The translations under genes and the position numbers were made by a program. From Prostheceraeus crozeri (Eukaryota > Platyhelminthes > Polycladida > Euryleptidae), in assembly GCA_907163375.1 (NCBI GenBank), contig CAJQUW010011023.1:1-64000 (forward strand): a DNA stretch of 64,000 nucleotides, given 5' to 3'. Shown here one piece after another: positions 51,001-63,000 of the stretch. The notes beneath the pieces were generated by a model, which saw only the letters and a list, made by a program, of their open reading frames with translations, ran no database searches and had not been told where the DNA came from. How positions within the stretch are numbered: position 1 is the first letter of the stretch; every line of letters begins with the position of its first letter.

Positions 51001-54000
51001 GACAAAACAGTTGAGGTCATACAGTTGGGCTGCGTCATTTTCGGCTATTTCTGAGTCTGTCTGCCGGTAGGTGAGATTGTCTTTCTCTTTCATATTTGTC
51101 ATATCTTTCATCAACAATTTGCTTTACCTGATTTGATATGCGGAATCGTTACTTCGTAAATGCGAAGAATAAAAAATCGAGTTTATGAAAGACGTCCATT
51201 AAAATCTAAATTACGAGAAAAATTTATTTGATCAGGTAAAATGATAAACAGTTTTGAAAATAACTCACTAGAAATGTGCAGAAGTTGTTGAATAGTTTTT
51301 GATCTCAACATTAATACAGATTCCAATATTTTGCATACATGCCATTTCAGCTTCCTTCTTAGCATCGATTCATTACGATAAAGTTACAAACGAGACACTG
51401 ATGAATATAATCATCATTCTCACATTATTGACTTGGTATTCAGACTTTGTTACTTGAAACTATGATATTCCTAATACAGAACAGTTTAATGTAAGTGAAA
51501 AACAGTTTTATGTTAGTCATATTCAATTTCACGACTGGCTGGCCTGATTAGGGCAGAAGGAGCGACCACAAGTATTCTGCGGCATCTGTGCGAGGACCTC
51601 CCACAGTCACATGAAGCGCACACTGCAGTCGGATGATGCGATTAAAGCTGGAATTAGTTTTTTAAAAGTGAATCATCCTGAATAATCGCAGTGGTTCAAT
51701 ATCCAAATAAATCAGATGAAAATTGCAGCCAGAAATTTCAAAATCACAGAAACCTCTTCAAAGGGAAAAAATAACAACACCAAGGCATCAGTGAGCACCT
51801 TGAAATGCATTTTGAGTGTGACAAATGGATCCCGCTCTCACATACATGAATTACTCACTTGATAAAGATAATAATCATCTTCAATTTTCTTCTTTTGCTT
51901 CTCCAACTTGCTGACGGCTTTCTCTAATGACCTTATAACGTTCATATCGCGGTTGATGTCATCAGCTCGCTCTTTCGTTTTCTCTTCTGGTATGCGGCTG
52001 CGAAGAAGTTCCAGCTGTAACGAAAGGGAACAATTTGAGACCCTCCCACGTCAATGAGAAAGGTTAGGAAATAAAATGGTGAACACAGAGGCTATCAACC
52101 CATCTGGTGTGAAGTCACGAGGACACAGAGGCATCGCCTTCACATTCCGACGTTTACAACATGAAACCCAACGAAGTGACAAGTCAATCCGCCGCAAAGG
52201 TCTTCCGTTGCTATCTTGAGACGTCCAGTGTTCGAGGCCTGCCGCGGATCGTCAAATCATCATCGATCCTGTGGAAGGTGGTGTGGACGCTTTGTGTCTG
52301 CAGTTTCGTCGTCGGAGCATTGAATCATCTGGCGAGCACTCTTACGTTGTATTTTCACCGTCAGACGCATTTCTTCGAGTCACGCCTGGAGAATCAGACC
52401 ACGGACTTCCCGTCAGTGACGATTTGCAATTTACAACCTTTGTCGAGTGAGCGCGTGGATGATGTGATCAAAGAGATTATCCAAGAGCGTTCTCCGTGGC
52501 AGTACTTTCAGTCGATCCGTCAATTGGAAGCCATGAGTAAAAGTGAGAGATACAGTGAGTTGATGACATTGGGCGCGTACTTCCAGAATCTCAACACAAC
52601 TCGGCCGTACATGTTAGGCGCCAGTATGCATCATCTTATCAACAGCTGTGAGGCGGAATCGTTGTTTGAATGGTTGCCATCAAAGGACAAATGTGAGGAG
52701 ATTCCGATGACAGTTCGCCTGATTGAGCATCCGTCCTATTTCAACTGTTATATGATGACATTTCACAGTTCTATTGCAAGGTACATGTTGCGCGTTCGAA
52801 TGATCATCTATCTCGACGATTTTCTTCAGCATCGCTTCAACACAGACTTGCTGGACGACACGACGTCACAGAAGAGAGGTGCTCGCGTCGTTGTGCACGA
52901 ACCAGGGACGTTCCCGGACATCGTGAGAGATGGTGTCGACTTGCAGCCCGGGATGGTGGCTCAACTCCCTCTGCAAACTCGAACATGGCGCTCCTTACCA
53001 GATCCGTACACACACTGCCGAGACAGCGATACACTCCAACCGCTGCGAATCAACACCATCCAACTGAGCAAGAATCGAAGTCGCTGGACAGAACAGGAAG
53101 AAGAATACAGTTATTCCACCGAAGTTTGTCGCCGTCTGTGTTTTCAAGAGCTGCTCGTACGGAATTGCAACTGCACGGATCCATTACTTCCTCGCGCAGC
53201 GCATCATATGAAGGTGCATGCTTGTCAGAGGATTCGTGTGGTCACCAAGGCCGGTATCAAGGAGTACAGCGACCGCAGCCGGTGTATGCTCTACCTCCGA
53301 GGCAAATATCAGATGAACAGCACAGCTCTCTGTCCACAGTGTTCCACACGATGCTCACACAATGATTATCTTTTCCGCGTGAATCAAGTGCCATGGCCGC
53401 ACGAGGCCTTCCACATCGCCTTCTATCAGCGGAATATCCGAACAAAACATTTCGCACAACATTTTCAAGTCTATGAGAAGCTGAAGGAAGTCATTGATGG
53501 CATCGACATCGTCGCCGCTGCCAAGGCCACTCAACAGCTTCGTGATATGAACCTCATTCGCCGGAATTTCCTCACACTTGACATCTGTCGACAAGATTTC
53601 ACTCTGACCATCATGAGCGAACGTCCCGATTTCCCCGCCACGCAGCTGCTCAGCAGCATTGGCGGCTTGTTCAGCATCTGGAACGGCATCACCTTCACAG
53701 CCATTGTAGAGCTGATAGAACTGGCCTATCATTTGATCATCTACTATCTCTTCCGATCCAACTTCGTGGCAGATGACAAGATTGACAACACCATCAATAC
53801 GGCGACGACGGAAGACAAAGAAAGTGATGCAGTGAGTGATGAGATCTGTGAAACGGAAGTGAATTCGGAAACTATACCTTCACCTTGACGAGGCAATGAC
53901 GAGAGAAACAGTTAGTAAGAGGAAACTGGTAAGACAAGGATTCATGCAGCTTCATGGAAATTAAGAGAATTTCACATTCAATGTTCATGTTTCACAATTA

Positions 54001-57000
54001 TCAACAATAAAGTTTTGTATTGTAATTCTCATGTTTCATGGCTAATCTTTTTGTCTGATCCTTAAATTAAGAGAATGTTCATGCAAAAAACTGTTTCCTA
54101 CTTTTGTTCAACATACGATGTTGACCTGTCTAGCACATTGTAAGTTACATGTATGTTGTGCATTATTTTAACAGCCATTGAATATCTCAACTCTACCGAT
54201 ATCTTTGAATCTACGACCGCAGTCGCTACTCAGCTAGGACTTTATCTTTGTATTACCACAGACATTTGCTGCCGATTGACGAATGTGTCTAGCCAAGTAC
54301 ATCCAGCAAGGCGTTCACAGATCATGAGAGGTTAGCGCTTGAGAGGCTACCACTTTGTCTGGAACCGCATAGTCTGGCATGGGACCCGTTTCATCTGTAT
54401 TTTAAATCAATAAATATAACTTCGGCTTAAAAAGAAAGGGAGCGCAGTTTTAATTTTATGAAACAAAACTTGAAATGAAGAACATCCCGTGTGCCACCAT
54501 CAATTTTTTCAATGCTTTCGCTAATTTAGTTATATATAATTATTTTTAATAATATTTTCGGCTATTGTACACCGACTATGAGGTGTACATCATTCTGAGA
54601 AAGTCTCATTGTCGGCCTCGTTCCCTGCAGAAACTCGTGCTGGCTGCCAGACTATGAGGTGTACATCATTTTGTGACAGTCTCATTTTCGGCCTCGTTCC
54701 CTGCAGAAACTCGTGTTGGCTGCCGGACTATGAGGTGTACATCATTCTGTGAAAGTCTCATTGTCGGCCTCGTTCCCTGCAGAAACTCGTGCTGGCTGCC
54801 GGAATATGAGGTGTACATCATTCTGTGAAAGTCTCATTTTCGGCCTCGTTCCCTGCAGAAACTCGTGTTGGCTGCCGGAATATGAGGTGTACATCATTCT
54901 GTGAAAGTCTCATTGTCGGCCTCGTTCCCTGCACAAACTCGTGTTGGCTGCCGGACTATGAGGTGTACATCATTCTGTGAAAGTCTCATTTTCGGCCTCG
55001 TTCCCTGCAGAAACTCGTTCTGGCTGTCGGACTATGAGGTGCACATCATTCTGTGAAAGTCTCATTGTCGGCCTCGTTCCCTGCAGAAACTCGTGCTGGC
55101 TGTCGGACTAGTAGCATGTGTAACCTAAATAATGCACCCTCTATTCAATCTATGCTGATGTTGTCTTTCTTCGCATTTTATACCATAAGTGTCAATCTGG
55201 ATAGAATATGGTCATAATTAATAACATAAGAATTACTCGTCTTCAGATGTAATCAAGCCTTCGACACTACATGTGTCTATTTTCTAATTTCTTATCTGCG
55301 TATACAAACAAATCCTGATTGTCTTCAGTGTGGAAAATGCGAATTATTCAAATCTCAATTCATCTGAATAATAATGAAGATTTGACATCTCAGATCATCA
55401 TAATTCAGATAAGTTTCACCATCTTCAGCAATTCACTCACTTGATGACGAATATCATTGATAGCTTCGTGCTCATCAAAGCTTTGACTGATACTTGATCT
55501 TCTACCATCAAATTTCTGTAAAAACAATTCAATTTTCAAATTAGAAACGAATGAATATTCTGTCATTCTCATTCAATTGCCTTCGTCTTACCTTAAATCG
55601 CTCCTTCGCTGCACGCAGCTTATCTTTAATGACATCAAGTTCTTCTTCAAGCAAATTATTCCTGAAAAAAGATTGACTTTGAAGAACTCATCTCCATCGA
55701 ATTATTGAATACATTTGCGATGTTTCCTTCGACCGTCCCTGGACTTAATCACTAAGATTATCGTGTGATAGACTAATTTTATCTTCCACTGCACAAACTT
55801 TCACAAACATCGATCATATTTTCTTGTCTGGATTATGAAAAGGTTACGTTTAGTGTCAATTACCATAAAAAAGAAACAAACCAAAGCAAACTTTATCTTT
55901 AAGTTAGCCAATACATATCACAGTCAAAACCTTAACGTTAACATTCATGAATAATCACAATCCGTACACGTGTTCAATAATGTCTCATATTTCAATGAAA
56001 TGCAGAAATTCAATACTCCCACATATAAGTCAAAATTAATTTTGTTATTCATTTAAATCCTTCATACAATAATAATAATACCAATGCTTCAATGATTAAG
56101 TCATGGATTGGAATCCTTAATAACTATGATTATCACCAAAAATGTCGGATTTGATGTTTTCCTGTCTGTAACAGCAACCTCCAGCACCTCAAAGCTAATT
56201 TCTGTCGCCACATTTGCTGTGGGATTTTTCTCTTTGTCATCATAGTCAAACATACATTAATTCTACAGCAGAAGCTAGTGTGAAGAATCATTCACATTTG
56301 TGAGGATAATATGACATCAGCTTCAGTAAATTATCACATTATAATTCATACATTGTGTATTGCAGGGGCATTGGAGCAACCGGGGCACTGCCCCGAATGC
56401 ATCTTTAGATAAATTCCGTAACATATTTTAATCAAGTACTATGCGGGCCTGCGCGTCAGTGACCAAACGCTACTTCTTATTGAGTCTTTATTTCATGTTT
56501 CCATCTTTGCCAACTGTGCATGCATAATTGTCGATGGTGTTATCTATCTTCCTCTCTCAGGGGCAGTCGCTGGGGTGACGCTGAAATTGCACCGATTGGC
56601 CAAAATCTAGCATGATCCACACATGATTAACAGTGGCTCGATGATGTCATCGACAACTCAGCTAATCTATCAATGTGCCGTTCGCACGCGGCAGAACAGC
56701 TCGTCGCGGCCACTGCATGCAACCCACGGAGAAGCAGTCCATCTCTGTGATTCAACCCGGGCGAAGACAGGGAATTCTTTACAAGTGACACTTACACTAC
56801 ACACACTGACCGGCTAATCACGGCGAGTCTCACGAACGCGTAGCTAATAGTTTACACATACCTCCCTTCACTTCTTCATTCTTTCATGATTACTTGAAAA
56901 CACCAAAGTGACTTCTAAGCTAGAACCGGGTACTTCACATACATGCTGCATGCTATAAGGAATGCCGATACCAAGACTGATTTTAGCCCCGCAGACGTTT

Positions 57001-60000
57001 TGAAGCACGCTACGCCTCTGATAAGTAGTATATAGACACCAGGTTTGTATAATACAATAAATTATTCAAATCATAATCCAAATCGTTTTAAATCAGCAAT
57101 AACATCTCTTTTCACTATTTACATGTTGAAATGATGAGCTTTAAGAAAATAAGATGAGCTATGAGACAGCAACTTGTCAACATACTTGTACAGTGATAGG
57201 AGAGATACAGAAACCAGCACCGGGCAAAATGGTGACGCTTACAAAATACAACTTGTCGAATGACATTACTCTTCACTCTAGACTACGATATATAGACGGT
57301 CATTTACTACTTTATCTATATTGTAGGCAGTGATAATAACAATAGTATATTAGCGATGCATCGGAAAGTCCGGATACCGGATAATAGTCTCGGGTGCATC
57401 AGCCGAAAAAATTATATTATCACATTGTCTATAAAATTTGCAGCTATAATCTACCAAACTGTTCGTACTCGTCTGTGAACGACATCTGATGCCCCTGTGG
57501 TAATAATTACATCTTCTATGAAGGTTCAACATCTATCATTTGACCCTACTTCACATCGAGGGAACGATTGTGCCGATGCTTCCCATTTTTGAGAACACTG
57601 ATCATAAGGATCCCTTAGCGCATCAACTGATGCATACATATCTGATAGGATCCTACAAACTACGTGCCATTGTGACGCTTCAGTCACCGAATCAGTGTCC
57701 AATTCATTTCGATGCAGTCTCGATTCATGAACAGAGAAGAAAAACAACGAGTTTAAGACGCACGCATAAAGCATACGTAATGGCCTTCCCTATTCATGTG
57801 ACGCCCTTGTAATTGGCTGATTCCATGCCATCCATAGAAATTGACAACAATAAAACCTCTAGAATGGAAATTAAGCTACATGCAATGCACAATAACGGCA
57901 CATAAATCGCACGCACCTTCACTTAGATACACCTGCCAATGCGCTTCTGATGACGCAGGGCAGCCTAGTATAGAATTGAGACATGGATGCATCGCTGCAG
58001 GTGACTAAGACGTGCGCGCTGGGCATCTGGGGGACTGCAGGCGACTGTTCAGATGCGCAGTTGGATGCATACGGCTTTACAGTTACGCTTCTCGCCGGTG
58101 TGGGGAACCTTGGCCAGATAGCGGGGACCTATAAAATTACCAGATATCCGCCGGAGTCATCCCTATGAAAATATTGTGTTAACATATCTGATATATAGTC
58201 ATAATAGAATCTATTAGTATCATCAACCTCCTGCAAAATACCGGAGGAAAACATTCAAATCACTTGTCTATCTCCAACAAGGCCAAACTTGCTATTATAA
58301 GCCCTACAGGACTGCAGCTGCCCCATATACTTGTCTACAAATTGTATTATCAAATAAGAAACAGCATGGTGGCACAGTGCAGTGCAGCTCGGAGAAATAC
58401 TGCTTCTATGGAATAATTTCTATACAGAACGGATGAACAGCGACTCACTTGTCTTCTTGCGTCCGCAGCTTCCTCGCCAACTGGATTAATTTCTCATTCT
58501 TGAGACCGGCGCCGGAACGTTCCTGGTGTGATTAGGATGCAAACATTCAAGACTACAAACTTGCAATCAAAGTCAGAGTGCATCCTATTGCAAACTTACT
58601 TGCTCTAATTTTCGTTGCAACTGATGATTGTCTTTTTCTAATTGTAGAAGCTGTTAGCAGAAATGTTAAAAAAGCAGTGTTAGCAAAAGTCAAATCAATG
58701 AGAGAACTACAAGTAAGTGAGAACTATGTTATTAACTCTACCCTTCGATTCAAACTGCTTGCCGATTTTGCTGATTCCCCGGTTGCGTTGTGTCGCTCGT
58801 TGAGAAGAGATTGAAGATCTGCCCGACTTGATTCCTCGTCCTACAGAGAACGGTGCAAAAATCAACAGAAATATGACAAAATTTCCCGTTTATAAATCAG
58901 TGACAAATCACGGTGTTTCATATCTTTAAAAAGATGAATTTAAACCATTAGACCAAAATGTGACTCATTATCGCAATCCCCGTTTTTCAAATGTCGTGGG
59001 AAATAATCTCGCTAGTGTGGGTCTGACTAATACTTGAATTTCAATAGATCACGCTGTCTCGTGTGCGTATCTTTTCGGCGCACCTGACCACCTCCATCTC
59101 AACAACAACTGAACTACGAGTGTTCAACGCATAGCATGCCACAGTGGACGGCTGGGCCATCGCCGTAATCTCCCAACATTACGTGCCAATTGTGTTCTGA
59201 ATGATGTACCAATGTAGCAAGATTTATAATTTGAGCTGATCTGCGTTTGAACTCAGGTCTCTTCGGTGGAGAGCAGACACTCTACCACAAGGCCACTGTG
59301 CTTTCTCTTCAACTCAAGGCTTGATATGCAAGTGAATGTGTTGTGTACGCACGCATTACCAGAGCAGTGAAGATTCAGCGTCGGTCATTAAGACACGTCT
59401 GTTGATCTTGATATTTTGGAGGTACTTCAGATGTGTCTATGATAATGCAGTGACACTCTCTCAATGATTGACATTTGGTAGTTTCCTGACGCTTTTGAAA
59501 AACGGGGAATGAGAAAGAACTCAAAATATATACCCAAAGTAGCGATGTGTTATACACGCGGCCTCCGCATGGTGCATTTATTGATTTAGTAATTGACTTG
59601 TGAAATCACATTGTATCAGAGTTACCAAGACTTGGAGGTGCAAGAAGCATGGTTTCCTTATTTCAGATGAGATATTTGACACACTAGAAAGCTATCCATA
59701 AATTATTTCAAGGAAATCTCACACAAAGCATAATTCCATAAATCGGATGGAAGGGCTTCTATACTCTAGAACCTCTTGAAAATGCTATGATTCATGACAT
59801 AGTCCTGAAAAACCTACTTTATGCCCATAGACCAAGTCTGATAAATCTACTGAATATGCCATGCATATTGTCGCTGTTCAATTATCTGTTCATTCTCATG
59901 CATGTTTGTTATCATTTAGTTCATATGAGATTGTCAATTTAATTGAGACAATTAATCATTAAATTGAATAAATAAATGAATACGCTCACAAGAACATTAA

Positions 60001-63000
60001 ACCTCAAAATGTTTGACACTTGAAAATCCCATGCAACATTTAGAAATATCAAACTAATTTGACATTATGTCTCATTACTTGAACGATATTGCACAAGTCC
60101 TCAAATCTCATGATCATACAATAGAGATCAGAAAAAGAAAGCATGAAATGTATAAAGGATGTCGCATGTGCTATTTATGAACGAATTCTGCCTACATGCA
60201 ATCAATCACTTTGTCGATTGTTTCTATTAGAAGAATGTTGGACTCTTATGCAAGGATTCTTCTCAATTCTTTAGAGATATTGTCTTTCAGCGTCGCTGCA
60301 TATCCCACAGGTGTCTCATTGAATTAGACTAACCAATAGCAATTGATCGAAGAAGATTACTCATCTAACATTCCGTTTGTGTATTAAGTCATCATCAATT
60401 CTTCTCGTTTACTGTCGTCATAATTGTGCACTAAACGGCCTCTATTCTGCGTCACAAAGGTCAACGATGCACAGTTTTCTAATAACCCACTTTTCAAGTA
60501 CAAAGCTCAATTTCTCAACCTCAAAGAGTCTTCGCGCAATGACAATATCGGCCGACTTATAACAATGAAAATGTTGTCATGAAGAATTTCTTAGCTTCGT
60601 TATAGATAAATAAACCTCATAGACAATCAATAATGCTGTATTTTGAAAGGATTGTAGCATAACTTCCATACATCATGTGTAATAACAAGATGAAAATGAA
60701 AGAGATGAATAATTGTCACTCTCTGCAAGTTATTTTGAATTTTTAAACATGCTAAACTTTTGACAGTTAGTGTATATAGTTTAATAAATCACTAAATCAC
60801 ATAAATTCCTAACCATAAACATCATTAGCTTCGGGTGTGTTTAGAGACATGCTTGCATGCACTGTAGATGTTCAGATACCAAAGCTCCATGGTAGTTGCT
60901 ATCGGTGATAAGAAGGTCTTTCTATGGTAAAGAGGCTTTCATTGGCAGAAAATGAAGATATATCGAGCAGTTTTGCATAGTTTGTGAAGCAAAAAATATA
61001 TCAAAGAAATGACTTACTGAGAGTCGTATAAAAGTCATACAGTTGAACGAAAGTTTGCAATAAGATTGGAAGCAAATACCGTTAAAATGTAGCCTACATG
61101 TTTTCATGGATATCTGAGAGCTAAAAGCTACTGTGAAGACAGTCTCATTTATTTATGCTGCTTTATACTCGGAATGTACTCGGATTCAGACAGTCATGCC
61201 GCGCAAGTCTTCAGATGGCTGAGTTCGATTCCCAGCTGCCTGTTGAGCCCCGAGCAAGGAGTATTAAGTTATTTATTCGACTTTGCAGCTGAAAAATTGC
61301 CCTTTGAAGCTAGGCTATCATCACATATTGCGTTTTCAATTAGAAAATGATGTGGACTATTCACAAGCTCAAGTTGTCATATAAATCAGATCAGTAACAG
61401 CGCAAAGATTGGCTGATTTGATTCGCTCAAAGAAATCACATCCACGTTCAACTTTTCATTAAAAATCGGATGAAGATCAATAAAAACCAACCCATGTGAT
61501 ACTACATACGCAACATAACACTAAAATAATTCCACATTGTCACAGTATCAATGAAAGAGATCATTAGTACAAATGTCTCAATCGAAAAGATAATTATATG
61601 AGAAAGTAGAATGCAAATAGTAATCAAGAGAAGGTTAGTAAACTTGGTAGATTGCCAAGTACTTCCACCGACAAAATGACCCCTTGCCTTAGCGACGCAT
61701 TCCGAGAAGCATAGCTTGTGGTACAATCCCCAAGTCTACCTTATAGAATTTTGCTGATAGTCAAATAAGGGATCAAAACTTTCTAAAAGTCTCTGTACAA
61801 TATCGCTAGCCTTGGTGGAAGTCTCCAATAGAGAAATAGCGTTTAGCCCTGACATATTTTGTACTTTTCCTCGCCTCACCCAAGATACGAAATCGACAAG
61901 TTAGGAGTGGGCAACCTCGCAAACTGGCAGCCCCAAAGTTCAGCTGCTTGTCTTCAGTGAGGTCGGTGATACCTCCCCAGGCGCACAGACATGAATAACA
62001 TTCCTACTCCATCTCTCCCGGTGCGTAGCCCTTAACCAACTGAGCTCTACTATCTACTGTTTCGAGCGAATAAAAAAGATGCACTTGCAAGAAATGCTGC
62101 ATAGAATCTCTTCAGATATATGTTGAGTTTACGCATCGTGACTGCCTAAGGAATTTGTCCTAAACATGTAAATCCTGCAATCCTCAGGTGATCTGCAACA
62201 TTTTTGATAATTTTTGGATGATTATATTGTAAGGAAGACCGATAGATGGATATAAACATGAAATTTCAAAGAGAACAGACAAGCAGCATTGAACGATATA
62301 TTTTTCCTTATTGTTAACCATTTGGGGCAGTCTGCTGTTCAATAAGGATCAGAATCAGGTGTTAATGATAGCAAGGTGTAACGTTAGCAGGATGAGTGAA
62401 TGATTACCAATCGGAATCTGGGGCGATCTAATAATCGGTTGTACGCTTTACCAATCAGCTGAAATTAATCAAAAGAAGAAAATTAATCGAATTCTTTCTT
62501 CAGCATTCCGACAATTGAGAGAAAAAGTGAATTTCAAGACACAAATAAAACATGCAACTCTTCATTCAATCATTGCTGTGATTCACGCATGCGTCCATCG
62601 CAAACAGTGTAGAGGGTGGCGTTTCGTCCCGTTCATGGACTCGGTGAACTAAAAACAGATCTTTCTTACTTGCAGCTTACGACTGAGGTCGTGAATCCGC
62701 AACTTCAGCTCTTCGATAAGATTCTTACTCGCAGACTTCTCCTAGACAAACCGGATGATACAATTACTTATTTAGATGAAATATTAGTTGGAAATTCAAG
62801 GCTATAGGAAAATTCGTACACGTGATGGGCCGAATGCCCCAACGACAGGCGATCAAGCGGCGAAGGTAATCAGCTGTTCAAGGGGCGGAAAGTCCATGTC
62901 TGTCATGAGGAGTAGTTCTACTTCATCATTTGAATGAATGCGATATATTCAGCTCTAATAAATTCTCTCACTAAATGAATGAATAATTGGCAATGGATGA

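Noticed and set aside
38932-55110. Helitron-type 3' ends at the minisatellite arrays (CTAA|T and CTAG|T)
   Set aside because: Both array ends fit CTRR followed by T, but the two 403-bp repeat copies end CTAT and CTAC in the same orientation, and no clear hairpin precedes the end. Two short matches are too little.
59245-59320. Functional tRNA gene
   Set aside because: A and B boxes are present but the acceptor stem does not pair; a SINE head or pseudogene is more likely.
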